A stretch of 64,000 bases of DNA. It comes from Sarcophilus harrisii (taxonomy: Eukaryota > Chordata > Mammalia > Dasyuromorphia > Dasyuridae). The notes beneath the pieces are model-generated. The model was not told the DNA's origin. It did not search any database and saw only the letters and a list, made by a program, of their open reading frames with translations. This document shows, in pieces, positions 43,486 to 54,892 of the stretch. Location of the stretch: NCBI RefSeq assembly GCF_902635505.1, contig NC_045432.1:70067823-70131822 (forward strand), read 5' to 3'. Position numbers and translations under genes: made by a program. Each line of letters starts with the position of its first letter. The first letter of the stretch is position 1.

Positions 43486-44215
43486 CATGTTCCTAGTGGC
43501 CATCGCACATAAACAGGGGTTAAGTTCATCTGATCAAAGAGACTCAGGGACTGACAATGTGGGCAAGTAGGGTAAGGTTCGATGGAGACCGGGGTCAAGA
43601 GAATTGTCTGCCCTATTTGGGAACACATGGAGAGAAGTGCTGCTGCCTCCTCTTCTTCTAGAGCAGAAAGACCCACGACCATGAGGGTGGGTGAGGGAAC
43701 ACCACGAGCCAGAGGAGTAGACGGCAGCAGCGGACTTCCACCACTGACCACTCTGTACAGCTTTCTCTTGGCCCCGATTCTTTTTTTCCCTCCATATATC
43801 CCTTTCTTCCATTTATTCTGCATTGACCTTCAAGGGCCAGAGAATTCTCACTGGCATCTGGTAGCCCACCTGAGCCCCACCTGGACCCGCCAGCCATCTT
43901 GGCTTGACTTTGGGTACCGTCGGTTGCAGAAGGGAAAAATCTGTTAGGGAAAATGCTGTTGTCAGCAGTGTCAACTTAGATTACAAAGGGCAGTGACTGC
44001 ACTGGGAACCATTAGCCAAATGATTTTGACCTGCTCTAACAATTTAAATATCTTCCATTTTATTTTGCAAATAAAAACATTTGAATTTCATGACTTGACT
44101 GGGCTACAAGACCCTCCCTTAGCAAAAGGAGCAATCTTAAGTGACCTCCAACTAGAGGGTTTTGACCTACATAGCCTCAATCACAGGTCAATTAACAGGG
44201 TCGGGATGGGGTAAA
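43486..44215. other. unannotated sequence
   Basis: Overlapping ORFs on both strands near 43490-43950 lack support. Low-complexity serine-coding CTTCTTCTAG words explain some of them. Confidence 0.35.
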
Positions 44216-44219
44216 CCCT

Positions 44220-44684
44220 GAGCAGCATCATATTGTAATGGAACCCCATCACGCCCAGGAAGCCTTTGCTTAGCTGGCATCCGAGGCCTCTGCTTTGTGT
44301 CTCCTATGTCTTGTTTCAGAGGTTGATCAAATAAAGTTGAAAACACTTAAGATCTGAGTAGTCTGGGCACACGTGGGGATGTTAACATTATTGGATCCTA
44401 TTACCAATTCTTAGCCACATGCAATCCCCTGTGAACTCAACAACAAATAATATAAAAAGGGATGAATAAATATTGGGGCAAGGACCCGGAACTTCTCTTT
44501 CTACCTGGGACCCATGTGATTTGCAGATGCCTCTCTGGCTGTCTCCAGCCATTCCATCTCTACTTGGGTCACTACCTCTACTTTCTCCCAAGTCCCCAAA
44601 TTGGACTCTTTGACAGGTCAGTTTGGGTCTTATCTTATAAACCCTTAATTCCATCATTAGAAAGCAAGGTCCCAGCCCAGCAGC
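44220..44684 (+). mobile_element. possible degraded LTR-like element
   Basis: Possible polyadenylation words (ATCAAATAAAGTTG) lie near 44328 and a TATA-like ATATAAAAAGGGATGAATAA near 44451. GACCCGGAACTTCTC and TTTGGGTCTTATCTTATAAA follow, before an abrupt start of L1. The general texture resembles a marsupial retroviral LTR, but the order and edges are unclear. It would be an old, broken fossil. Confidence 0.2.
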
Positions 44685-45170
44685 AAGAAATAGAAAGAGA
44701 AATTCCATTTACAATCATTGTAGATGACACAAAATATTGGGTTGTTTACCTGCCAAGACAGACTCAGGAACTCTATGAACACAATTACAAAACACTTCTC
44801 ACACAGATAAGGTCAGATCTAAGCCACTGGAAATAGGCCGAGGTAATAGAATAAAAAGGACAATTCTGCCTAGATTGGTCTACTTATTCAATTCCATATC
44901 AAACTGCTTATTTGATAGAACTAAAAAAATAATGATGAAATTCATCTGGAAGAAGAAAAGGTCAAGAATCTCAAGGGAATTAATGAAAAAATGCAAAAGA
45001 ACGTGCCTAGCAGTGCCAGGCCCCAAACTGAATTCTAAAGTGCCAGTCATCAAAACTATTTGGTACTGCCTAAGACAGAGAGTGTTGGAGCAGTGGAATA
45101 GGTTAGATATACACAAGATCATAATCAGCACCTATAGTAATCGAGTATTTGGTAACCTCCCAAAAGGCCA
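44685..45170 (+). mobile_element. L1 ORF2 middle fragment with internal deletion
   Basis: The block encodes VVYLPRQTQELYEHNYK, TLLTQIRSDLSHWK, then after a gap of about 20 bp IKRTILPRLVYLFNSI, then MMKFIWKKKRSRISRE and TIWYCLRQRVLEQWN. This is the L1 ORF2 stretch after the RT domain. Both ends are truncated, with no tail or target duplication. Confidence 0.85.
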
Positions 45171-47019
45171 GAAGGATGTGAGGAGGCCAGAGGCAGCAGG
45201 ATGTTACAGCAACCTGGAAGGAAGCACAGGACAAAAGGAATCCGGGGCTCCTTTTCTCCTTGGCGTCCTGCCTTGTTAAATGCAGAGGGGCTGCTGTGAG
45301 AGGACTCCTTGCTTTGCAAGTTTGGTGGAGGTTTTTTCCCCCCTCCTATTGATGGTTTTTCAATTTCTAATATATGATCCAATGTTAGATTTCCAAGCAA
45401 ATGCTTTCCAAATACTAGCTGCCGAACCTTCATTTCTTTCCATACTGATGGCTAGATCACCAGACCAATTCCCTAGGGAAAGGTAGTGCCACGGCCTTTT
45501 TTGCCCTCTCCAGGTGGTGACAAGATGATCTCAGTAGAGAGAAGCTGCAACTCAGAGTCTCTCTACGTACTCCAGGAAGTAGGTAGGTGGCCCTTCAGTT
45601 TCCAAAGCTGACACGAGGGCTTCCTCCCTCACTAAGGTTCTCAGCACCCCAGGAATCACCCCGAGATCTCCTCCCCACTGAACTCTGCTACCATGCAATC
45701 TTCAGCCTTTTGCCCCGAGGAAATGAGATTGCTGATGGGATGGTCAGAAGCATTCGTTTTCCGGTCATCTTTCTGACATTATGCCGGGTGCTTTGTCTTT
45801 CACAAACCAATCTTGGAGGCCAGTCCCTCAGCTCACCTTTGCTTATGAGCATTTTGAAAATCATAAAAAGACTGAGTCTTTCTGGGTAATTGGATGGCCT
45901 GTGCTTTCTGTTATTGACAGGCTCTGACTTTTTAAAGTGCCATTTGCAAGAAGTAAAGTTCAACTTTATTTATTGTCCCAGGAAGCCCAAGCATGCTTAT
46001 GTCTCTGGAACTTTTATGAATAGAAATATGATTATAGACCAAGTATATATTCTAATAGTCTTTTCAATAGCTTTGAAAATCCAAACACGCTATTCTCTCG
46101 TGCTTATTTAGTGCCTATTATTGCTGTACTCAACTCTTTTATGTAAGAGGATTGTCAAATTATTGACAAGTGGGTATACCCACCCTTCCATCCCCCCTCC
46201 AAAATAAAAGCGTTCACAAAACCACTGATCACGCCTTTGAGAGAAACTAGTTTTCCTCATTTCAACAGGTTTTTGCTGACTAGCTTATGTAATCCTAGAT
46301 CTCCTCTAGGCATCGTGAGGGGTGCCAAAATGGCAGCCAACAATCTAAAAGAGGAGTGGGGGGTGATCTTGTGGCAGAGATCCTGGTGCTGTTCATGCTT
46401 CCAGATGCCCGGAACTTTTCAGAAATCTTTCAGGCTCCCAAATTACATTTGATGCATAAAAATCGTACAGCTTCAACCAATGTTTCCATGGCACTATCTA
46501 CTGCTCCTAACTAGGTCTTCTGAGAAATGGAAGAGGCTATTATGAATTGCTATGTGTCATTAGGAAATTATGTATTAGCATGCACAAGTGTCATTCGGCA
46601 ATCTGTTGCCCTCTGAACAATTTTCCGAGTTCATCCAAGTGCCCGTCTCCTCTAGCACGCTCCCACAGAATGGCAGCCCAAGACAAAGCCAGTTCATATT
46701 TGGAGCTCATTGGCAGGCCATCACCAAGGAGTAGGAAAGAAGATTAAAGATACAACAAAAGGGACAAACCAGGAGATGGGGAGATGGGGAGATGAACCTG
46801 CAGAAATTTGGAGTGAGGTTATCAAGAAGACATTTACTGGAAACCGCAAGGATAATAAATAGGTGTCAGTGAAAAAAAAAAGACCCACTAACCTTTCTTT
46901 ATTAAATGATTTTCATTACTGAAGAAGAGTGGAAGTACCATATCCACATTTGAATATCTCAGGAAGTAGCAACAGCAATAAGGAAGGGAAAGAATCTATA
47001 AGACCCTGAAAAAGAAAGC
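45171..47019. other. unannotated sequence
   Basis: Small ORFs lack support. 45600-45960 contains scattered CpG and ends with TGGGTAATTGGATGGCC and TGTTATTGACAGGCTC, a mild enhancer-like texture. No repeat is recognised. Confidence 0.35.
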
Positions 47020-47215
47020 AGTGTAGTGGAGGGGATGGTACTGCATATGAAGTAAGGAAGACGTTTGACACTTAACTCCTGTGTGATCATGGACAAGTCA
47101 CTTAGCCTCAGTTTCCCTATCAGTAAAATGGGGACACTGATATCTCCAGCACCTATTTCATAAGATTCTAGTGAAGCTGAAATGAGAATGCAAGTAAAGC
47201 TCTAAATAAATGTCA
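47020..47215 (+). mobile_element. MIR/THER-type SINE
   Basis: CCTGTGTGATCATGGACAAG, TCACTTAGCCTCAGTTTCCC, TATCAGTAAAATGGGGACAC and AGCTCTAAATAAATGTCAG. Full MIR layout. Confidence 0.75.
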
Positions 47216-47224
47216 GTCTTGTGT

Positions 47225-48460
47225 TGTTGGCATAAGAACCCAAGATTTACCATATCCTGGTTATACTCCAGGGCTATAAGGAAAGGAAAAAAATAATACA
47301 AGCTGCTAGAAGTACAAAAACCACAGACCAGAGAATTAGAATTAGAAGCAGACTTTTCAAGGAAGATAAGGGAGGATGCAGAATTTGGAATATAACATTT
47401 GCAAAATTGAGAAATACAAGCCAGGAGCCTAGAATTATTCACCCAACAAAACCGAGAATGCTTTATGAAGATGAGAGATGGATATTTGCGAAGCAAACAG
47501 ACGTTGAAAAGTTTAAAGGGACACAGCCATTTCAAGAAAATCTTTAAACAAATAAGCCTCCCAACCAAAAAAGCTAAGTATTTTTTAAATCACAACATCA
47601 GTGGCTACTACAATGCCACAGCCCTAAATAACTACACATTTCAAAGAATTACTTTTTCTCAGTGGGAAAGCAGGGGTCAGCAGAATCCCCAAATGATAAC
47701 CCTGACATGACACTTCTTTTGTTGATGAAGTTCAAGGTTAAGAATCTGAGAGAATTATTAATATTGGGCAAAGCAACTTGGGATGAATGATGAGAAGAAT
47801 AAAAAAAAGTATGCATTCCCTTCTGGTAGAATGGCCAAACAAAAGTGAGATCTGATCACTGTAATTCTAAATAAAAATGGGTAAACCTCCCCAATAAATG
47901 CAAATGAGTCCAAGTATTCAACGATATGCTTTAGTCTACAGATAACTAAATAGATTCAAAGTGAAAAGATGGTCTAAAATTTACAGTGGAAAGTGAGAAT
48001 GACACAAATGGTATTGAACAGAGTTAAATTCAAACCATCAAGTACTAAAGAAGATAAATGACATGTTATTTTAAAATGCTCTTTAGAGTATATCAATCTT
48101 AAATGCATGTAGCCTTATTAATTCAGCAACAAAATTCATAAAGGAAACCCACAAAAGCTTTGCAAAAAGAAACAAAAAATAGTGTTTTTAGCAACCTATT
48201 ATTAGTATATCATAAATACAACCAAAAGATAAATAAGAAAAATTACCAAGCTAAATATGCTATTGAATAAACTAGTTCTAATAAATATATGGGGAGAACT
48301 TAATGGGAAAAGCATTGAGTATACTTATATTTTTCCTGGATCTACAGAATTTATACAAAAATTGATTCTGTGCTGCACCACAGAGATGACATAAGCAAAC
48401 ACAGAAGAAAGATATTCAGTAGAGTACAGATCATAATGCAAACAAGCAAACAAAAAACGC
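47225..48460 (+). mobile_element. old L1-related 5' region including endonuclease remnant
   Basis: CTAGAATTATTCACCCAACA near 47428 matches an L1-associated motif upstream of ORF2. Near 48355-48440 the plus strand reads KIDSVLHHRDDISKHRRK then FSRVQIIMQ. This parallels the L1 endonuclease end K-I-D-H-x-L-G-H-K followed by SDHNA. It is decayed, AT-rich and has no 3' end. Confidence 0.45.
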
Positions 48461-48920
48461 CCCAAACCCTTGTAACAATGGGGTAATGGATAAAAGGCAC
48501 AGGTGACGACTTCTTAAATGATGACTAGGAGAAAATATTTTACTGTATAATGTACACAACCTGGCATGTGGTGAGGGAATTCAGACAGGAAGGTTTTCTT
48601 TCCTTTCATCTCCTGAATAAGGTATAGCTTCTTCTTGTCCTGTGTCTTTCTTGCTTCACTGCCGAAGCCTTTGTTTTAGTATAGATTCAGCAATGCTTTT
48701 GTGCTTTTTTCAGACACAAGATAAGAGAAGGGACTTGCATCCACACAGAACCACATATCCCCTCTTCAGGGTACTGTGCACGCTACTTGTGGCACTACAG
48801 GAACTGAAGACTGAAAGGATTTTGGAAAAATTCACTGATGTGGAGATTTCAACTAATGGGAAATTAGAAGTAAAGCATCTGGAGGGAAGAGACAGTGTTT
48901 TTGCTAATGTAGGCCTGGAA
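48461..48920. other. unannotated sequence
   Basis: A 101-aa plus ORF (48642-48947) has no recognised motif. No repeat is assigned. Confidence 0.35.
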
Positions 48921-48924
48921 AGAG

Positions 48925-49170
48925 AGATAGTAATGATAATAAGATAATATTTATATAATTGTTTCTATAATATTAATATTGTATAATAGTTAACATAATA
49001 TTTCAATACTTACATAATAGTTACGATTTATAAAGTGCTTTTTACAAACATCTCATGTTTACAGAAGAGGAAACTGAGGCAGGCAGTGCCTTGCTAGTCA
49101 TACAACTTGTAAGTGTCTGAAGGCGAATTTGAACTCAGGTCTTTATGCCTTTAGGCCCAGAATTCTATCC
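48925..49170 (+). mobile_element. MIR-type SINE after an AT-rich run
   Basis: AT-rich (TAATATT)n-like sequence at 48925-49015 is followed by TTTATAAAGTGCTTTTTACA, CAGAAGAGGAAACTGAGGC, TACAACTTGTAAGTGTCTG and GAATTTGAACTCAGGTC. Confidence 0.75.
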
Positions 49171-49434
49171 AGCATGTGGAGAGAGTTCTCTAGGGCACAA
49201 GAGTTACAAGGTAATTAAGGGGGAAGAAGATTTGAAAGAATATGGAGTCACAGGATGAGAGACAATGGGGACCCATCCTTGCAATGAGACTGAGATCTAT
49301 GTGGATTCTGCAGGTTCTGAGGGAAAGTGGGACCAAGGAAAGTAGAAGGATGTTTTAATAGCAAACTTGAGTTCTTTCCACATATGGAAGGAACCCTTAA
49401 CCCCAGAAGGAAGTAATTTTGCATATGTGCACGT

Positions 49435-49435
<1 letters not shown>

Positions 49436-49468
<33 letters not shown>
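49436..49468. repeat. (CA)n microsatellite
   Basis: About 16 CA units, preceded by ATATGTGCACGTG. Confidence 0.95.
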
Positions 49469-49470
<2 letters not shown>

Positions 49471-49823
49471 TTAAAGTGCTTTAAAAGTGAAACCAAGATC
49501 TTCAAGGCCTAATTCACAAGGCTTATTATGTAGCACATGGCCTTACCTCAAAGTTTCTTATGTTTCGTTCAGGGCTGGGAAGGGGCATGAAGGGAATAAA
49601 ACAATGCAAAAAAAGTTTCTCTTCTGAAAAGATATTTTTCTTTTTGTATAAGATAAAAACATAAAAAGAAAAAGAAAGAACCCATTGGGAGCTCCCTACA
49701 CCAATAATATCATAAATAGTGGTTGTTTTATCTATTAGTCTTGTCAGACTATCCTTGACCCCATCTGGGGTTTACTTAGCAGATAAGGGAGCAGTTTGCC
49801 ATTTTTCTCTCAAGCTCATTTAA

Positions 49824-49831
<8 letters not shown>

Positions 49832-49878
<47 letters not shown>
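49832..49878. repeat. (AC)n microsatellite
   Basis: About 23 AC units after TAAATATATAT. It abuts the 3' side of the L1 at 49885. Confidence 0.95.
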
Positions 49879-49880
<2 letters not shown>

Positions 49881-49884
49881 TTTT

Positions 49885-50840
49885 CCCTAGTTACCTGCCA
49901 TGAAAATTTTTAGCATTTATTTTTTACAAGATTTTAAGTTCTAAAATTTTCTTCCTCCCTTTCTCACCTTCCCTCTCCTGAAGATGGTAGGCAGTTTGAT
50001 CTAGATTATACATGTGCTATCATGTAAATTTCCATATTAGTCACAGTTGTGAAAGAAGAAACAGATCAAAAGGGGGAAAAAACATAAGAAAGAATAAAGT
50101 GAAAGAAAACACGCTTTGATCTACATTCCGAGTTCATCAGTTCTTTTTCTGGATGCATTTTCCTTCTGAGACTTTTATATTTGTCTCGGATCATTGTGTT
50201 ACTGAGAAGACCCAAATCATTCATAGCTGATCATCACACAGGGTTGCTGGTAACATGTGTAATGTTTTCCTGGTTCTGCTCATTTCATTTGGCATCAGTT
50301 TGTAGAAGTCTTTCCAGGCTTTTCTGAAATATTCCTGCTCATCATTTCTTATTGCACAATATTATTCCATTATATTCACATACCAGTTTGTTCAGCCCAT
50401 TTCTCCATTGATGGATATTTTGCTATCACAAAAAGGGCTGCTAAAAATATTTTTGCACATGTAGGTCCTTTTCTCTTTTTATGATGTCTTTGTGATACAG
50501 ATCTAATTATGGTATTGCTAGATCAAAGGGTATGCACAGTTTGATAGCCCTTTGGACATAGATCCAAATTGCTTTTCAGAATAGTTAGATCAGTTCACAA
50601 CTCCACCAACAGTTTCAGTGTCCCAATTTTCCCACATTTTCATTTTTTTTGCTATATTAGCCAATCTTATAGATGTGAGGTGGTACCTTAGAGTTGTTTT
50701 AGTTGGCATTTTTCGAGTCAAAGGTGATTTTGAGAATTTCATGTGACTATAGTTTTTGTGTTTTTCATCTAAAAACTGCCTGTTCATATCTGTTGACCAT
50801 TTATCAATGGCTTATGTTCTTTTACAAAACAGGAAAGTGA
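49885..50840 (-). mobile_element. L1 3' UTR and ORF2 C-terminal part
   Basis: The 3' UTR is 49885-50150 (CCTGCCATGAAAATTTTTAG, AGATGGTAGGCAGTTTGATC). The ORF2 C-terminus follows antisense, including CAGGCTTTTCTGAAATATTC, GGGCTGCTAAAAATATTTTT and CTAGATCAAAGGGTATGC. Farther upstream the minus strand reads MNRQFLDE, KNYSHMK and RYHLTSIRLANIAK, the L1 stretch before the cysteine motif. It is an older subfamily than 23318. Confidence 0.85.
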
Positions 50841-50850
50841 GGTACATCAC

Positions 50851-50852
<2 letters not shown>

Positions 50853-50884
<32 letters not shown>
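50853..50884. repeat. (GT)n microsatellite
   Basis: 16 GT units shortly after the truncated 5' end of the L1. Its unit is the complement of the CA arrays on the other side. Confidence 0.95.
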
Positions 50885-50888
<4 letters not shown>

Positions 50889-53499
50889 GAGTATTCTATG
50901 TGATCATTATTTTTCAATCATCTCATCACAGCTTTTTTGAGTTCAGAAAAACAATCCTGCAGGTTGTTCAGCTTCTCCTTTGCCTTTGTCTTTGGCTTAT
51001 CTTCATTCCTCTGTTTCAAATAAAGTTTACCTACATATCTCCTTTTAAAGGCGGACTCAAAAAAAAAAAGTGTGTGTGGGGGGGAACCATTTACATAAAC
51101 ATCTGAGCTTTGGAGCAGACCCACATTTACTGCTCTTACTTTTTTTTAATCCTTTAAGATAACAGCGGGCACAAAGCACTTGAAAGGAGACTGACATAAG
51201 CACCACATAGGCCTTTTCAGATAACATTTCTAGTGTTCTTTTGAAATGGGACTCCATGCACAGTGATTTCCATTTGGTGATGGCTGAATTTTTTAAGATC
51301 GTTCTAAGCAGGGAGTTGCCGAGAGCTGGGTGTAGATAGTTTCTACTTTCCTGTGGATGTGTTCACATTTTGGGGTGACTGGGGAATTCCTCAGCTACAG
51401 ACAGAGTTAAAACCGCATTGTAGAGCTCGAGATTCCCAGAACACCTGAGTTAAGGGCATGCTGTTCCTTTGATGAATGATCCAAGCTTTAGAAAATGATT
51501 TGTCGTTAATCATTACAAAAAATAGTCTTAACAATTTGTAAGCTCAAAATAGGCCTTTTTTTATTAATTCGGTGTTTATTAAAACTGTATTACTTTGAGT
51601 AAGTTTGGAATCAGAGAAAATCCCAAAACCTTATTCTGGGAAATGACAGACCTGTTTCTACAGTGATCTTTTTGTCCATATCCATCAAGTCAATGTAGCT
51701 TAGCAGAATAAAAACTTGGGAAATGTTTGTTATTCTAAGGGTGTGGGAGTAAGGGGCCCCTGTATTTTCCTTTGCTTGACATGAATAATGGTATTTTAAA
51801 GTAAGTGAAAATGTCCAACCAACCTTAAAGGCTAATGGCAGTCTTGCAAATAAGGAAGTTTCTACTCCCTCTTTCCCCCAGAACATGGCACATTACACTT
51901 CCAGCTCAGAAAGACAGATGTCCAAACTAGTATAACTCCTTTGGGGTATGTTCCTCTCCCGAAGACAAAATGAGATATCATTTATAGGAATCTTAGAAAC
52001 AAGGAAAATTCATAAAATGTTAAAATACAGTCTAGGGTAAACATTTTGAAATGGGCACTTAATAATTTTTAGGATCGATAGGAATAAAAGTGGATGATAG
52101 GTCTTTTTCCAACATCAGTATTTTGAACTGTGTTTGATTGTCTAGACTTAAGCACATGGTGGAGAAAATATTAATAATGCAGATTACAAAGTTGGGTGCT
52201 AAAAATCATTTTACGTTTCTGTCCATCCATTCATCTGTCTGTCCATCTCTCTCTTTCTGATTTTGTCTCTCCTCTCTTTCGGTCACTCCCTCTTCATGCT
52301 ACATCTCTGTGTCTATATCTGTCTAGATAACATGCATCCCTACTCTGCCTTGAACTGTGAGACTCTTGTGTTGAGCACATAGCTCTGCTGCGAAATGTGG
52401 AGGCTTATGGAGGATGTTCAAGAAAGACATCTCACCTCCCAGTCCACAAAGCTTCCCCCGGGACCGGATGCCTCAAACTCTAGAGATGTCTCCAGATTTA
52501 GCTTTTTGATGACCTTCAGGGCTGTGCCCAAAATCATTCAGTGGGCAACTGCCTAATTAGTTCACATAGAGAACTTCAGGCTTTGTGAAAGGACAGTAGG
52601 GGATAGATAGTACTATTTCATTAGCTCCCTTACTGGTCCCTCACTTCCTGTGATAACATCAGATAGCTGGACTACATCCTCTCCTGCCTTCCACTCCTCA
52701 AGAGATTACAATTGACTGGAGTGATCCAACATATTGAAAAGGAAATGTGTGCAAAGTACTATGAGGAGGGGAAGAGCACAAGTAACTTACTACATTAGGG
52801 AAGGATTTGTGTGCATTTGATTTAGTGCCCCCTTCCATCCAGTGGCCTTTTTCTGGAGAAGGGGCAAGGCAGGCTTCCTTGTTCCTTATTGGCAGAAATG
52901 TTAAGCTAGGTGGATATTTGAGTTGAGACTCATAAATGAAGAAAAAGTAGAAGAGAGCTCATTTTTTAGCCTAGGGTGAGAAAAAGTTGATTTCAGACTG
53001 AACCTGGGACTTTGGGATCTAATTTATAGGAGCTGAACAAAGGAAAAGACAGTACAAGGCTGGAGATGAATTTGAATTCTCATACCTCTAGAAGAAAATG
53101 GTAAGAAAAGCCAAGTGCAGAATCAAGCATGGGCATTTTTGCCCTTTCCCTTTTCATTTGATTTGATGTCCCCATTTGCCCTGCCATGTTCTGTAAAGCA
53201 AAGTCTGCTCCAAAAAGGGAAAGGGGTAAATTTCTTGGAAAGTTGAAGGGGAGAATGGAAGGAAGTGAGCTGTACAGGCATGGTCAGGGGTCGATTCCTG
53301 GCTCCCCAGTGCCACTTACATATTAAAGTAACATCACGGTGAATCTGGCTCAAAAGTATTGTTCTTTAAAGAGCAAATCAGAAGAATATGGTAGGCTGAT
53401 CCACAAAGGTCCTTTGCTGTTCTTCAAGTTAAACAGAATTGAATCCTGGTGTCTGTTCCCCTCTCTCTGGCCATGCTGACATTGTTTCATTTGAGCTAG
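50885..53499. other. unannotated sequence
   Basis: No gene is supported. A TCTG/CTGT-rich stretch lies at 52218-52262. A polyA run followed by GTGTGTGTGGGGGGG lies at 51059-51084. No repeat family is assigned with confidence. Confidence 0.35.
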
Positions 53500-53765
53500 A
53501 CTGGGATCTCTGATCATGGCCTTCTCTCTCTCTTTCCCAGCATACTGTTCTAGCCCAATTAAACTTGCTGCCCTTCTCCACACAATGCCGCGCCTCCTGC
53601 CTTTGTTGTGGCCATTCTCCTCGTGTGCAGTGCCTTCCCTCTGGCTTGGCTCATCTTGTGCATAGGAAACATTGTGCTTTTGTCTTGCTACACCCTCCAC
53701 TGCAGCACCTTATACAGTGCTTGGCACAAAGTGGGCACCTAAGAAATCCCTGTTGACTGATTATG
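53500..53765 (+). mobile_element. L2 LINE 3' end
   Basis: TTGCTGCCCTTCTCCACACA, GTGCAGTGCCTTCCCTCTGG, TTATACAGTGCTTGGCACAA and GTGGGCACCTAAGAAATCC. L2 3' order and tail. Confidence 0.7.
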
Positions 53766-53804
53766 CCACAAGTGATCTTGTCATCTTCTGAGTGCTTATT
53801 ATCA

Positions 53805-53925
53805 TAAGATCACCTATCTAGAACTGGAAGGGACCTTAGCTAAAGGCCATCAAAACTACCCAGTTCATTTTGTAGATAGGAAAATTGAAGACTGATGAGG
53901 AGAAAGGATCAGCTGAGGCAAGCAT
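53805..53925 (+). mobile_element. MIR-like dispersed repeat
   Basis: CTAGAACTGGAAGGGACCTT and TTTTGTAGATAGGAAAATTGAAG. This is a common marsupial 'tggaagggaccttag' repeat; its class is not certain. Confidence 0.45.
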
Positions 53926-53934
53926 GGCTAGTAA

Positions 53935-54335
53935 GTAAGCTCTGCCCATCTCAGCTAAGCCATTTCTTACACCTATTCTCCCAATCTTTCACGCTGGATT
54001 TCCCTCTGCCTCATCCCACATACCCAAAAAATTACAAAATCCTATTGATAATACTTCTGCAACATTTCCCACATCCATCACTCCATAGTCACCATCATAG
54101 TAGCGGTACTCCCTCATAGCTCTGACCATGATCTCCTAGTAGCATCCCTCCTCTTTCCCCTCTGAAAATCACGCCATTGTCATGAGAATTTTTCTTAGAC
54201 ACAGATTTGGCCAAATCATTACTGAAAGGGATGTGCAGGGCTTCCTGACTGTCTACCTATCTGTGTAAAGTTCCAACTCCTTTGCTTGGTGTTCAGGGCT
54301 TTTGGCAGTCTGGGGCCAGCCTCACTTCTCTGCAG
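53935..54335 (+). mobile_element. L2 LINE ORF2 fragment
   Basis: AAAATCACGCCATTGTCATG, TTTGGCCAAATCATTACTG, AGTTCCAACTCCTTTGCTTG and GTCTGGGGCCAGCCTCAC follow the L2 '-cactcccctgctcaa...' stretch. A different copy from 53500, since it lies upstream in L2 order. Confidence 0.5.
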
Positions 54336-54337
54336 GT

Positions 54338-54425
54338 CTTTAAGTAAAGGTTAGATGACCATTTGTAAGGGTTTTGTAGAGCAGATTTATTTGCCTTTTA
54401 GTGATAGTCTTCATGGTCCCTCTCC
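54338..54425 (+). mobile_element. CR1/L3 3' tail
   Basis: GGTCTTTAAGTAAAGGTTAG, ATGACCATTTGTAAGGG and TTTTGTAGAGCAGATTTATT. Tail words of the CR1/L3 copies at 5250 and 10985. Confidence 0.5.
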
Positions 54426-54539
54426 CCTCAGAGATCCAGTGCCTTGCAGTACTAATGTTTCACAAGTAACACAATCAAGGCCAACCTTGGGATTAGGGAG
54501 AACAAGCCATAATGTATGAAGTTTGACTTTAGAGATACT

Positions 54540-54690
54540 AACAAAGCAACAACTAGAAAATGCTTTCAGTTTTGCAATGAGCATTACATGCATTATCTCA
54601 TTTGATCATTCCCAAAGCCTATGAGGTAGGTACTCGGAGATGAGGCCACGGAGGCTCAGCATGGCTGTACATAGGCATGTTGCTACAGTC
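54540..54690 (+). mobile_element. MIR-type SINE fragment
   Basis: TACATGCATTATCTCATTTG, CCTATGAGGTAGGTACTCGG and ATGAGGCCACGGAGGCTCAG. Confidence 0.55.
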
Positions 54691-54846
54691 AGAGGTGCTT
54701 TTGAGATGTGTATTTTCCTAATTTCCACTTAGATCTGGAAAAAGCTTCCAGAGTCATCTAGTACCATTTTACTGCTTAAGAAAGTGAGTCCTACAATTCT
54801 TCCTAAATTAATTGACTTATTCAGTGCCATACCACTCAAATTGCTA

Positions 54847-54891
54847 AAAAAACAAAACAAAACAAAACAAAAAAAAACAAAACAAAAAAAC
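54847..54891. repeat. (CAAAA)n simple repeat
   Basis: An A-rich array of CAAAA units at the left edge of the plus-strand L1 fragment. It may be the tail of an earlier retroposon. Confidence 0.8.
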
Positions 54892-54892
54892 C

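Noticed and set aside
49436-49878. Regularly spaced repeats considered as a CRISPR-like array
   Set aside because: They are plain CA dinucleotide microsatellites with no spacers, in mammalian DNA.
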